From Oscillospiraceae bacterium (GTDB taxonomy: Bacteria; Bacillota; Clostridia; Oscillospirales; Ruminococcaceae), in NCBI GenBank assembly GCA_009776345.1, contig WRLS01000061.1, forward strand, positions 1 to 10,939: 10,939 bases of DNA, read 5' to 3'. The notes below the pieces were generated by a model. It was not told where the DNA came from and did no database searches. It saw only the letters and a program-made list of their open reading frames with translations. Position 1 is the first letter of the stretch, and each line of letters starts with the position of its first letter. Shown here one piece after another: positions 1 through 7,064 of the stretch. Position numbers and translations under genes: made by a program.

Positions 1-64
1 AGGGCGGGGGCTTGCCCCCGCCGTGAAATCGGGCGGCACATCGGCGGGGGCAAGCCCCCGCCCT
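1..64. repeat. GC-rich double palindrome (22-bp inverted repeat, each arm itself a hairpin)
   Basis: Bases 1-22 and 43-64 are perfect reverse complements. Each arm is also a hairpin on its own: GGCGGGGG, loop CTTG, CCCCCGCC at 3-22, and the same with loop CAAG at 43-62. A 20-base spacer (23-42) separates them. No T-run follows directly, so a classic rho-independent terminator is not shown. The first base of the window lies in the repeat, so it may extend further left. It looks like an interspersed palindromic repeat of the kind found between operons, and it may also end transcription of the upstream unit. The copy number in the genome cannot be seen from here. Confidence 0.75.
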
Positions 65-96
65 ACCCTATTTTCTAATCTATTTTCTATCTGCTC

Positions 97-125
97 TTGA
101 AATGTATGGTTAAATATGGCATAAT
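97..125 (+). promoter_or_regulatory. candidate sigma-A promoter upstream of motA
   Basis: TTGAAA at 97-102 and CATAAT at 120-125 are separated by 17 bases. Each hexamer differs from the vegetative consensus at one position. The predicted start near 132 would give a leader of about 130 bases before the motA ATG, carrying a small hairpin (GGCAA, loop ACA, TTGCC at 141-153). Found by eye only. Confidence 0.45.
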
Positions 126-158
126 GGTTTAAGCGGCGGTGGCAAACATTGCCGTGCC

Positions 159-185
159 TAAAGAGCGCGGCCGCCTGACCGATAT
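159..185 (+). promoter_or_regulatory. candidate sigma-D (FliA-type) flagellar promoter of motA
   Basis: TAAA at 159-162, a 15-base spacer, then ACCGATAT at 178-185. The Bacillus subtilis sigma-D consensus is TAAA, about 15 bases, GCCGATAT, so the match is 4 of 4 and 7 of 8 with ideal spacing. Stator genes are typical late flagellar genes transcribed by this sigma factor, which fits the gene at 265. Transcription would start near 192-193. Confidence 0.65.
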
Positions 186-198
186 TATAATCGTGCGG

Positions 199-210
199 AT
201 ACCGCGGTAT
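199..210. promoter_or_regulatory. 12-bp perfect palindrome just after the predicted sigma-D start
   Basis: ATACCGCGGTAT is a perfect palindrome. The flanking GC (195-196) and GC (211-212) could extend it across a two-base GG bulge. It lies at about +7 to +18 of the predicted sigma-D transcript, so it could be an operator or a short leader hairpin. No regulator is recognised. Confidence 0.3.
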
Positions 211-264
211 GCAATAGAATTTTATTTTATATAACTAATGCTTTTTTAAGGGGCGTTGATACAT

Positions 265-1050
265 ATGAGTTTAGGGACTCCCGTAGGGCTGGTTTTGGCT
301 TTTGGCGTTATTGTAGCCGGCATATTGTTTTTGGGCGGTGATATCGGCGACTTCCTTGATGCGCCCAGCCTTTTGATTGTTGTTATCCCTACTTTCTGCG
401 CGCTGGCGATGGCATACCCCATAAAAGAGCTGCTGGCAATCGGCAAGCATATGAAAATAGCGATAAAGCCTCCGGATTACAACCCGCTGCAATACGTGAA
501 TATTATGACGGAGATGGCCCAAAAGGCCCGCGCCCAAGGGCTGCTGGCTTTGGAGGCCGAGGTTGAGAACATGGACGACCAGTTCGTCAAAAGCGCGGTT
601 ATGATGGTCGCGGACGCAACCGACCCCGAGATTGTGGAAAGCCGCCTTTTCGGCGTGGTAGAAGCGCTGGGCGAGCGGCACGGCAAGGTCTGGTCGCTGT
701 ACGACAAGGGCGCGGCATTCGGACCGGCGTTCGGCATGGTGGGTACGCTGGTCGGGCTTGTAATCATGCTTATGAATATCGACTTCGCGGATGCCGGCGG
801 CGTTGCGAAGCTGGGGATGAGTATGTCCGCCGCGCTTATTACAACGCTGTACGGCTCCATGCTGGCGAACCTGTTTTTCGCGCCGATTGGGGCAAAGCTG
901 CGCTCCCTGCACGCTACAGAGGTAAACTGCAAGGAAATTGTAATCGAAGGCGTGCTGGCAATACAGCGGGGCATCAACCCCAGGGTCGTGAAGGAAATGC
1001 TGTTAGAGCGCCTTGCCCCCGCGATCGCCGCCGCCGAACCCGTGGAATAG
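265..1050 (+). CDS. motA: flagellar motor stator protein MotA
   Basis: MotA is the four-helix membrane subunit of the flagellar stator. Five MotA surround two MotB, and ion flow through the complex drives rotor switching proteins. The 261-residue length is typical. Membrane segments lie near residues 5-24, 34-51, 150-171 and 183-207, with a large cytoplasmic loop between the second and third. The loop keeps the charged residues that contact FliG: R89 and E97 match E. coli R90 and E98. P154 (in GPAFGMVG) and P207 (in FFAPIG) match the conserved prolines. I chose ATG 265, preceded by AAGGGG at 248-253. A TTG at 256 in the same frame is only two bases from that site and is unlikely. motB follows 30 bp downstream. 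Coupling ion (H+ or Na+) cannot be decided. Confidence 0.95.
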   Translation: MSLGTPVGLVLAFGVIVAGILFLGGDIGDFLDAPSLLIVVIPTFCALAMAYPIKELLAIGKHMKIAIKPPDYNPLQYVNIMTEMAQKARAQGLLALEAEVENMDDQFVKSAVMMVADATDPEIVESRLFGVVEALGERHGKVWSLYDKGAAFGPAFGMVGTLVGLVIMLMNIDFADAGGVAKLGMSMSAALITTLYGSMLANLFFAPIGAKLRSLHATEVNCKEIVIEGVLAIQRGINPRVVKEMLLERLAPAIAAAEPVE

Positions 1051-1080
1051 CGCATACCATATGATGATCCGGAGGCATAT

Positions 1081-1866
1081 ATGGCTAAGAGAAAGCCCAA
1101 GCAGGTGGAGGAGGCGTCGGACGGCTCCGGTGCCTGGCTAAACACATACGCGGATATGGTCACGCTGCTGTTTGCGTTTTTTGTGCTACTGTTCGCCATT
1201 TCGCAGGTGGACGTGCAGAAATTCAACCTGCTGGCGGCGGCGCTGTCCAATAGGGGCGCAAGCCCGGATTTGATTATGGAGATCGCCGAGCAGTCCACCG
1301 TGAAAAATGTTGACGAAGTTGATGTAGAGGACCCCTTTGCCCCGGTCGAGGAAGGCGAGGACACCGAACCCACCTTGGCGGATATATATGAGATGATCCA
1401 GAGCCAGATAGAACGCGCCGGGCTAAACGACACGATTTTTGCGTACCTGGGAGATGACTATATCTTTATCCGGTTCATAGACGATATGCTGTTCGGCCCG
1501 AACAGCGCCCGCATACGCCAGCAGGACTACGAGATACTGCGGTTTATCGGCAGGAGCCTGCGCGTTGTACAGGGCAGTGTGGGCATGATACGCATTGACG
1601 GGCATACCGCGTCTGTGCCGAATTCCGCTGTATCCGACCGCGACCTTTCCAGTGAGCGCGCAAACGCCGTCCTGAAATACTTCGAGGATGTCGTGGGGAT
1701 AGACGGCGAGAAGCTGACCGCCCTTGCGTTCGGGCGTTTCCGCCCCATTGCGGAAAACGAAACCGAAGAGGGCCGCCGCCAAAACCGCCGCATAGAAATT
1801 GTCGTGACCGAATCTAACGAGGTTATCGCACAGCTTGACAATATCTACGAAAAGATTGTGGGTTAA
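1081..1866 (+). CDS. motB: flagellar motor stator protein MotB
   Basis: MotB anchors the stator to peptidoglycan and carries the ion-binding aspartate. The 261 residues contain a basic cytoplasmic N-terminus (1-19), one membrane helix (about 24-42) with the essential Asp at D25 (YADMVTLL), a plug region just after it, an acidic linker (about 78-97) and a C-terminal OmpA-like peptidoglycan-binding domain. That domain shows DGHTASVP (173-180), LSSERA (189-194) and a QNRRIEI motif (234-240). GGAGG at 1071-1075 precedes ATG 1081. It is paired with motA upstream. Downstream, only four bases separate its TAA from atpZ, so it is probably co-transcribed with the ATP synthase genes. Confidence 0.95.
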   Translation: MAKRKPKQVEEASDGSGAWLNTYADMVTLLFAFFVLLFAISQVDVQKFNLLAAALSNRGASPDLIMEIAEQSTVKNVDEVDVEDPFAPVEEGEDTEPTLADIYEMIQSQIERAGLNDTIFAYLGDDYIFIRFIDDMLFGPNSARIRQQDYEILRFIGRSLRVVQGSVGMIRIDGHTASVPNSAVSDRDLSSERANAVLKYFEDVVGIDGEKLTALAFGRFRPIAENETEEGRRQNRRIEIVVTESNEVIAQLDNIYEKIVG

Positions 1867-1870
1867 AAAA

Positions 1871-2113
1871 GTGCCGAGTGAAAAACCCCCGGGCGGGCAG
1901 GGGTACCGGCGCGAGCTGGTGCGCGCGATGTCGCTTATAAGCCAGATCGGCGTAACTGTGGCGGCGTGCCTTGCGATAGGCGTGTTTACCGGCCGCTGGC
2001 TGGATGGGCTTTTGGGGACGTCGCCGTGGCTGCTGATTGTATTCTCGCTGTTTGGTGTGGGCGCCGCGTTTAAGTCGCTGATAGATATCGTAAATAAAGT
2101 CTACAAGGAATAA
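1871..2113 (+). CDS. atpZ: AtpZ, small ATP-synthase-associated membrane protein (AtpZ/AtpI family)
   Basis: A protein of 80 residues with two membrane helices (about 22-40 and 53-70). It shows the family pattern SQIG (24-27) in helix 1 and GRWLD (41-45) in the turn. Members of this family lie at the start of many Firmicute atp operons. Together with AtpI they have been linked to Mg2+ or Ca2+ supply and to assembly of the c-ring. I chose GTG 1871, four bases after the motB stop. The frame stays open upstream to a TTG at 1835 inside motB, but that start would add 12 residues without a ribosome site. No strong Shine-Dalgarno is visible here, so translational coupling to motB is likely. ATG 1928 (residue 20) would cut into the first conserved segment. 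Confidence 0.82.
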   Translation: MPSEKPPGGQGYRRELVRAMSLISQIGVTVAACLAIGVFTGRWLDGLLGTSPWLLIVFSLFGVGAAFKSLIDIVNKVYKE

Positions 2114-2117
2114 TCGT

Positions 2118-2486
2118 ATGGGGCTTTCAAACACAGCGAAGCGGATGATACTGCTGATCGGCGCGGTAAGCGCGGTTTTTGCCGTAGGGGCTGTAATATA
2201 TTATCGTTCTACGGATGCGCTGCCGTTTGTTATAGGGCTTGTGATGCTGGCGGCGGTGAATGTGCTGAAGGCGGTTTTGCTGGACAAAAGCGTAAACCGG
2301 GTTTCGGGCATGGAGGAAAAGGACGGCCGGAATTTTATGCGCGGGGGCTACCTGCTAAGGCTTGTGATCACGGGCGCGGCGCTGCTGTTTGCGGCTTTGT
2401 CGGACGCTGTGAGCATTTGGGGGGCGGTCGCCGGAATTTGTACTTGGCAAATCGCGGCATATATGTTAAAATTATTCATAGACTGA
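2118..2486 (+). CDS. atpI: ATP synthase subunit I (AtpI)
   Basis: A hydrophobic 122-residue protein with four predicted membrane segments (about 10-28, 36-54, 78-94 and 98-118). It sits where atpI sits in nearly all bacterial atp operons, directly before subunit a. AtpI is not part of the finished enzyme and is thought to assist c-ring assembly. Sequence conservation is low, so the call rests on length, topology and position as much as on residues. AAGGA at 2105-2109 precedes ATG 2118, four bases after the atpZ stop. Its last 45 bases overlap a candidate promoter for the downstream genes. Confidence 0.8.
   Translation: MGLSNTAKRMILLIGAVSAVFAVGAVIYYRSTDALPFVIGLVMLAAVNVLKAVLLDKSVNRVSGMEEKDGRNFMRGGYLLRLVITGAALLFAALSDAVSIWGAVAGICTWQIAAYMLKLFID
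2444..2472 (+). promoter_or_regulatory. candidate internal sigma-A promoter before atpB
   Basis: TTGGCA at 2444-2449, a 17-base spacer, then TAAAAT at 2467-2472, with TG one base upstream of the -10 (extended -10). It lies in the last codons of atpI. The start would be near 2479, about 45 bases before the atpB GTG. This would let the core ATP synthase genes be transcribed independently of the flagellar genes. Found by eye only. Confidence 0.4.
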
Positions 2487-2523
2487 TTTTACGGGCGCAA
2501 GTTTAGGGTAAGGGGGCAGCTTC

Positions 2524-3213
2524 GTGGATTTTAACATCAGGAATTTCGGCGTGGTAAATATTGGCGGTATAGAGGTTTGGGTCACCGAAACCCTTGTGAA
2601 TACATGGATGATCATGGCGGTGCTTGTCGCATTTGCCATTATCGTGCGCGTAAAAATAAAAAAGTGGACAGAAGTGCCGGAGGGCAAATTCCAAAATACG
2701 GTAGAGGCAATTGTAGAAACATTCGACAACTTTGTGAAATCCAGCGCCGGGAGCAAGCTTTCCTACCTTGGTCCGTGGTTTTTTACGGTGTTCTGTTTTA
2801 TCCTGCTCTCCAACATCAGCGGGCTTGTATACGGCACGCGCCCGCCTACAGCGGATTGGGCGTGTACTTTCGCGTTTGCGCTGGCTACGTTTTTCCTCAT
2901 ACAGTACGCGGGGCTTCGCTATCAAGGCACGAAGTATCTGAAAAGCTTTATCGAGCCTGTGGTATTCTTCTTCCCGCTTAATGTAATCGGCGAGCTTGCG
3001 CGCCCGATATCCTTAAGCTTCCGTCTTTTCGGCAACCTCCTTGCGGGTATGCTGCTTATGACGATGCTTTATGAGATGACGCCGATTTTCCTCAAGTTCC
3101 TCGTCCCCGTGCCGCTCCATATCTATTTTGACCTGGTGGCGGGGATACTTCAGACCTATGTGTTCTGTATCCTCAGTTTGTCATTCATCGGCGCGGTTGC
3201 CGAGACCGAATAA
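2524..3213 (+). CDS. atpB: ATP synthase F0 subunit a
   Basis: Subunit a forms the ion half-channels next to the c-ring in the membrane. The 229 residues include several membrane helices and the hallmark segment ELARPISLSFRLFGN (157-171). R167 is the essential arginine (R210 in E. coli) that forces ion release from the c-ring glutamate. The last helix contains AGILQTYVFCIL, where Q210 corresponds to E. coli Q252. The start is GTG 2524, supported by AAGGGGG at 2510-2516 with seven bases of spacing. The first TM helix is at about 26-42. The gene order a-c-b is standard. A short N-terminus is usual for Firmicutes. Confidence 0.95.
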   Translation: MDFNIRNFGVVNIGGIEVWVTETLVNTWMIMAVLVAFAIIVRVKIKKWTEVPEGKFQNTVEAIVETFDNFVKSSAGSKLSYLGPWFFTVFCFILLSNISGLVYGTRPPTADWACTFAFALATFFLIQYAGLRYQGTKYLKSFIEPVVFFFPLNVIGELARPISLSFRLFGNLLAGMLLMTMLYEMTPIFLKFLVPVPLHIYFDLVAGILQTYVFCILSLSFIGAVAETE

Positions 3214-3236
3214 ATTATCAATTGGAGGAGTTCATA

Positions 3237-3470
3237 ATGTCATTGGATTTAGAAGCAGCAAGACTCATCGCCGCCGCCATCGCCGTACTTGCGGGCCTGA
3301 TCGTCCCAATAGGGCAGGGCAATGTCGCCGCCAAAGCGATTGAAGCAATCGCCCGCCAGCCCGAGGCAAGGGGGCATATTACAAGCACAATGTTCATCGG
3401 CTGTGCGCTGTCCGAAACCTCCGGTATCTACGGGCTGCTTATCTCTATCATCATTTTGTTTGCCATGTAA
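3237..3470 (+). CDS. atpE: ATP synthase F0 subunit c, probably Na+-binding
   Basis: Subunit c is the proteolipid of the rotating membrane ring. The 77 residues form a two-helix hairpin joined by the polar loop ARQPEA (39-44), which docks onto gamma and epsilon. E60 is the ion-carrying carboxylate, in the segment ALSETSGIYG. Residues that coordinate Na+ in the Ilyobacter tartaricus ring have counterparts here: Q27 for Q32, E60 for E65, T61 for S66, S62 for T67, and L58 at the backbone position of V63. H+-specific rings usually lack the Gln and the hydroxyl after Glu. Na+ use is therefore inferred, not shown. Start ATG 3237 has GGAGG at 3224-3228. The frame is open to a TTG at 3222, but that lies before the ribosome site. 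Confidence 0.95.
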   Translation: MSLDLEAARLIAAAIAVLAGLIVPIGQGNVAAKAIEAIARQPEARGHITSTMFIGCALSETSGIYGLLISIIILFAM

Positions 3471-3508
3471 GGCAGAAGCCGGATTAGGCTGAAGGGACTG
3501 AAGCAACC

Positions 3509-4078
3509 ATGAACCCTATGCTATCCATATTGGCGGTCCTGCCCGAGGGGCGAGTGTTCGGCCTTGACGGGCAGACGCTAATCCAGATCGGCGCCATGCT
3601 GCTGAACGTGTCGGTACTTGCCTATATACTGTACAGGCTGCTTTACAAGCCCGTTCGCGGTTTTATGGCAAGGCGCGCGGACAGGATCCGCACCGAGCTT
3701 TCTGTCATCGAGGACGAAAAGGGCAGGATAAAAGCCCTGGAGCTTCAGTACGACAATATGCTCGGGAAAGTACAGCAGGAGCGGTATGAGATTCTGGAGG
3801 CGGCGCGCAAACAGGCCGTCGAAAACAAAAACCAAGTGCTGGCGGAGGCCAAGCGCGAAGCCGACGCGATCCGCAGCCGCGCCCGCACACAGGCGGAAAT
3901 GGAGATGGAAAGCGCCCGTGACGAGGTGCGCAGCGCCATCATAGAAGCCGCTTCGCTTATGTCGGAGAAGTTCATCACCGCCGCAATGGACAAGGAAACA
4001 AGCGACAGGCTCTTTGCGCAGACGATGCAGGAGCTTGGCGAAGCCGTGTTTGTAAGCGCGGGAAGCGCGAAGAAATAA
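3509..4078 (+). CDS. atpF: ATP synthase F0 subunit b
   Basis: Subunit b is the peripheral stalk that holds the catalytic head against the rotor. The 189 residues have one membrane helix near 24-44 (GAMLLNVSVLAYILYRLL), then the KPVRGFMARR segment typical of the membrane exit. A long charged, alanine-rich coiled coil follows (about 50-150), and a C-terminal region contacts delta. It is slightly longer than the usual 155-170 residues. AAGGGA at 3492-3497 precedes ATG 3509. A second in-frame ATG at 3518 (residue 4) is also possible. A 38-base gap separates it from atpE. Confidence 0.93.
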   Translation: MNPMLSILAVLPEGRVFGLDGQTLIQIGAMLLNVSVLAYILYRLLYKPVRGFMARRADRIRTELSVIEDEKGRIKALELQYDNMLGKVQQERYEILEAARKQAVENKNQVLAEAKREADAIRSRARTQAEMEMESARDEVRSAIIEAASLMSEKFITAAMDKETSDRLFAQTMQELGEAVFVSAGSAKK

Positions 4079-4117
4079 ACAACAGCCGCACGGCACGGCA
4101 AAAGAAAGGGCGTTAGC

Positions 4118-4663
4118 ATGGCAAGGTTAAGCGCCGTTTACGCGACCGCGCTCTTTGAGCTGGCGATGGAAAGCGGCTCGCCGGAGGAGTACCACCGGCA
4201 GGCACTTTCACTGCTGGACGCGCTCGGGGAGCCGGAGTGCAAGGGGATACTTATGCATCCCCAAATTTCCGCCGCGCAAAAGTCGGAGCTTCTCACCGGC
4301 GCTTTGTCCGGCAGGATACATGAGGACCTAATCGGCTTTATAAAGTTTGTGATAGACAAAAACCGCGAAGCGTATCTTCTCCCCGCGCTGATCGCCTTCA
4401 TCGAAAAGCTGAGGGCTGCCGAAGGCCGCGTGACCGCCTATGTGCGCACGGCAAGGCAGTTGGATGAACAGCAGGAGCAGGAGCTGACGGCGCTTTTGTC
4501 TGAGAAGCTCGGCAAGACAGTTGAGCTTGAGGTAACGGCAGACCCGTCTGTCATCGGCGGATTTTCTGTCTACGCGGATGGGTTCCTGGTAGACCGCACG
4601 GTTAAAAAACAACTTCAAGACCTAAAAACTAGTGTTAAAAGGGGTATGACGCATGACTCTTAG
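4118..4663 (+). CDS. atpH: ATP synthase F1 subunit delta
   Basis: Subunit delta caps the F1 head and binds the b stalk. The 181-residue length fits the family. The N-terminal helical domain begins with YATALFELA (8-16). The C-terminal domain has the conserved DPSVIGGFSV segment (about 143-152) followed by DRTVKKQLQDL. Start ATG 4118 follows an AAAGAAAGGG purine run at 4101-4110. Its last 11 bases overlap the start of atpA (4653), so the two are probably translationally coupled. Confidence 0.93.
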   Translation: MARLSAVYATALFELAMESGSPEEYHRQALSLLDALGEPECKGILMHPQISAAQKSELLTGALSGRIHEDLIGFIKFVIDKNREAYLLPALIAFIEKLRAAEGRVTAYVRTARQLDEQQEQELTALLSEKLGKTVELEVTADPSVIGGFSVYADGFLVDRTVKKQLQDLKTSVKRGMTHDS

Positions 4664-6170
4664 ACCGGATGAGATAAGCTCCGTCATCAAACAGCGTATA
4701 CAGGCGTATTCCTCGAAGCCGGATATTTCCGAGGCCGGTACGGTCATACAGGTCGGCGACGGGATTGCCAGGGTCTACGGGCTTGATAACGTGATGAGCG
4801 GCGAGCTTCTGGATTTCAGCAGCGGGGCAAGGGGCATCGCGCTGAATCTCGATGAGGACAGCGTCGGCGTCATACTTATGACCCCGGACACCCTCATAAG
4901 GGAAGGCGACCCTGTAACCCGTACAGGTACAGTCGCGGAGGTGCCGGTGGGCGATGCTATGCTCGGGCGCGTTGTGAACGCGCTGGGCGAGCCGATTGAC
5001 AACAAAGGCCCCGTGACGGCGACGGCAACACGTTTTATCGAGCGCATTGCCCCCGGCGTTTTAAAGCGCAAGGAGGTTAATGTGCCGCTTCAGACCGGCA
5101 TAAAGGCAATTGACGCCATGGTGCCGATCGGGCGCGGCCAGCGCGAGCTGATAATCGGCGACCGCCAAACAGGCAAAACAGCCATTTGCATAGATACAAT
5201 CATCAACCAAAAAGGCCAGGGCGTGTACTGCATCTACGTCGCGATCGGGCAGAAGGCGTCTACAGTCGCGAGGATTGCAAGGACCCTTGAGGAAGCGGAC
5301 GCGATGGAGTTTACGACAATCGTCGCCGCAAACGCCAGCGACCCCGCGCCGCTCCAGTACATCGCCCCTTACGCCGGCTGCGCCATGGGCGAGGAGTGGA
5401 TGGAGGAGGGCAAGGATGTACTGATAATCTACGACGACCTTTCCAAGCACGCTGTAGCATACCGCGCGCTGTCGCTTCTCCTGCGCCGCCCCCCCGGCCG
5501 CGAGGCTTACCCGGGCGACGTGTTCTATCTTCATTCCCGTCTGCTTGAGCGCGCCGCGAGAATGGACGAAAAATACGGCGGCGGCTCGCTTACCGCGCTT
5601 CCTGTTATAGAAACACAGGCGGGCGATATATCCGCGTATATCCCGACAAACGTGATTTCTATCACAGACGGTCAGATATATCTGGAGGCGGAGCTTTTCA
5701 ACAACGGCATAAGGCCGGCGATCAACCCCGGGCTTTCCGTATCCCGTGTCGGCGGTGCGGCGCAGATAAGCGCCATGAAAAAGCTCGCGGGGCCGCTTCG
5801 TGTTGAGCTTGCCCAGTACAGGGAGCTTGCCGCCTTCGCACAGCTCGGCTCTGACCTCAACAAAGAAACGCTGGACAGACTGCGCCAGGGTGAGCGCATT
5901 GTAGAGATACTAAAACAGCCGCAGTACGCGCCCATGTCCGTGGAGGACCAGGCGCTGGTGCTGTATATGCTCACGCACAAATACTTCACGGAAGTTTATG
6001 TTGAGGATACACAGGAGTACGCCGATAAATTTATAAAGTTTATCCACAGCAGCCATATGGACATAATCACAGACCTTCGCAATACGAAAGAACTGGGCGA
6101 GGAACTCGAGGAGCGGGTAAAAGCCGCCATAGGGGAGTTTTTGGCGCTCCGGGAAACGGACAGGGGGTAG
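4653..6170 (+). CDS. atpA: ATP synthase F1 subunit alpha
   Basis: Alpha is the non-catalytic nucleotide-binding subunit that alternates with beta in the F1 hexamer. At 505 residues it is full length. The Walker A motif GDRQTGKT spans 169-176 (K175, T176). A Walker B-type stretch, VLIIYDDLSKHAVAYR, follows near 262-277. R365 in NPGLSVSRVGGAAQ is the arginine finger that reaches into the catalytic site on beta. The N-terminal beta-barrel domain begins near IQVGDGIARVYGL. ATG 4653 lies inside the last codons of atpH, and AAAAGGGG at 4637-4644 is the likely ribosome site. No abnormal residues were noticed. atpG follows after four bases. Confidence 0.97.
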   Translation: MTLRPDEISSVIKQRIQAYSSKPDISEAGTVIQVGDGIARVYGLDNVMSGELLDFSSGARGIALNLDEDSVGVILMTPDTLIREGDPVTRTGTVAEVPVGDAMLGRVVNALGEPIDNKGPVTATATRFIERIAPGVLKRKEVNVPLQTGIKAIDAMVPIGRGQRELIIGDRQTGKTAICIDTIINQKGQGVYCIYVAIGQKASTVARIARTLEEADAMEFTTIVAANASDPAPLQYIAPYAGCAMGEEWMEEGKDVLIIYDDLSKHAVAYRALSLLLRRPPGREAYPGDVFYLHSRLLERAARMDEKYGGGSLTALPVIETQAGDISAYIPTNVISITDGQIYLEAELFNNGIRPAINPGLSVSRVGGAAQISAMKKLAGPLRVELAQYRELAAFAQLGSDLNKETLDRLRQGERIVEILKQPQYAPMSVEDQALVLYMLTHKYFTEVYVEDTQEYADKFIKFIHSSHMDIITDLRNTKELGEELEERVKAAIGEFLALRETDRG

Positions 6171-6174
6171 AGCC

Positions 6175-7044
6175 ATGCCCTCCATGAAAGCGATCAAGCG
6201 CAGGAGGATGAGCGTAAGCAGCATCAGCCAGATCATGAAGGCGATGGACCTTGTCGCGGCTTCCAAGCTGCAGAGGGCAAAGGAGCGCCTTGTCAGCGTG
6301 CGCCCGCTGGTAGAAAACACCGGGCGCGTGATGGACAGCGTGCGCGCCTCCGACCAAACCACGGACAATATTTTTGTGCGGGAGCGCGAGGTTGTCCGAA
6401 GGTCGGCTTTTGTTGTGATCACAGGCGACCGCGGGCTGTGCGGCGGGTACAACACAAATGCCGCCAAAGAGGCTTTGCGGGTCATGAAAGACAAAAACGA
6501 GATTATTATAGCCGTGGGCAAAAAGGGCTATGAGTATTTCCGCCGCCAAAGAAAAAACCTTTCCCACCGGCATGACGGCGTGTCGGACGCTTTGACCTAC
6601 GCCGACGCGCAGAAAATCCGAAAGCTTCTCACGGAGCTGTACACGAGCGCGGACCCGGAAAAGCGCATTGATGAGGCATATATCGTCTACACCGGCTTTG
6701 AGGGTATGCTGACGCATATCCCAAAGGCACAGCGCCTTTTGCCGATCGGCTCCGTTTCGGGGGAAGAAGCGGATACAACCGCCGCCGCGCAAATGGAATA
6801 CGAGCCTGATATAAACACCTTCCTCGAACACGCGATTCCCATGTACCTGGAGGTTTGCATTTACGGCGCGATGCTGGAATCGGCGGTTTGTGAACACGCC
6901 GCCCGCATGATGAGCATGGAGGCGGCATCCAAAAACGCGGAGGAGATCATCGAGGACCTCACGCTTTCATACAACCGCGCGCGCCAGGGCGCGATCACGC
7001 AGGAGCTTAACGAGATTGTAAGCGGCGCGAATGCGCTGGTGTAA
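6175..7044 (+). CDS. atpG: ATP synthase F1 subunit gamma
   Basis: Gamma is the central rotor shaft, coupling c-ring rotation to catalysis. The 289 residues are the usual length. The N-terminal coiled-coil helix reads MKAIKRRRMSVSSISQIMKAM, then DLVAASKLQRA. The conserved GDRGLCGGYN is at about 83-92, and the C-terminal helix ends ARQGAITQELNEIVSGANAL. AGGGGGT at 6163-6169 precedes ATG 6175. In almost all bacterial atp operons the next gene is atpD. Here atpD begins only 1.65 kb downstream, after an accessory block. Confidence 0.96.
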   Translation: MPSMKAIKRRRMSVSSISQIMKAMDLVAASKLQRAKERLVSVRPLVENTGRVMDSVRASDQTTDNIFVREREVVRRSAFVVITGDRGLCGGYNTNAAKEALRVMKDKNEIIIAVGKKGYEYFRRQRKNLSHRHDGVSDALTYADAQKIRKLLTELYTSADPEKRIDEAYIVYTGFEGMLTHIPKAQRLLPIGSVSGEEADTTAAAQMEYEPDINTFLEHAIPMYLEVCIYGAMLESAVCEHAARMMSMEAASKNAEEIIEDLTLSYNRARQGAITQELNEIVSGANALV

Positions 7045-7064
7045 AATGCAGGGAAGGGGCCGGG

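Noticed and set aside
477..1433. 318-codon open frame on the minus strand across motA and motB
   Set aside because: It is a shadow of two well-supported genes on the other strand. Its translation is Ser/Ala-rich with no family likeness, and no ribosome site was found.
1835..1863. TTGACA at 1835-1840 as the -35 of an atp promoter
   Set aside because: There is no acceptable -10 at 16-19 bases, and the start would fall inside or after the atpZ start codon.
3222..3236. TTG 3222 as the start of atpE
   Set aside because: It overlaps the GGAGG ribosome site that serves ATG 3237. Other c subunits start close to the first helix.
6067..6897. 276-codon open frame on the minus strand over atpA and atpG
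   Set aside because: It lies opposite strongly conserved ATP synthase genes. The product is rich in His, Arg and Cys without recognisable motifs.
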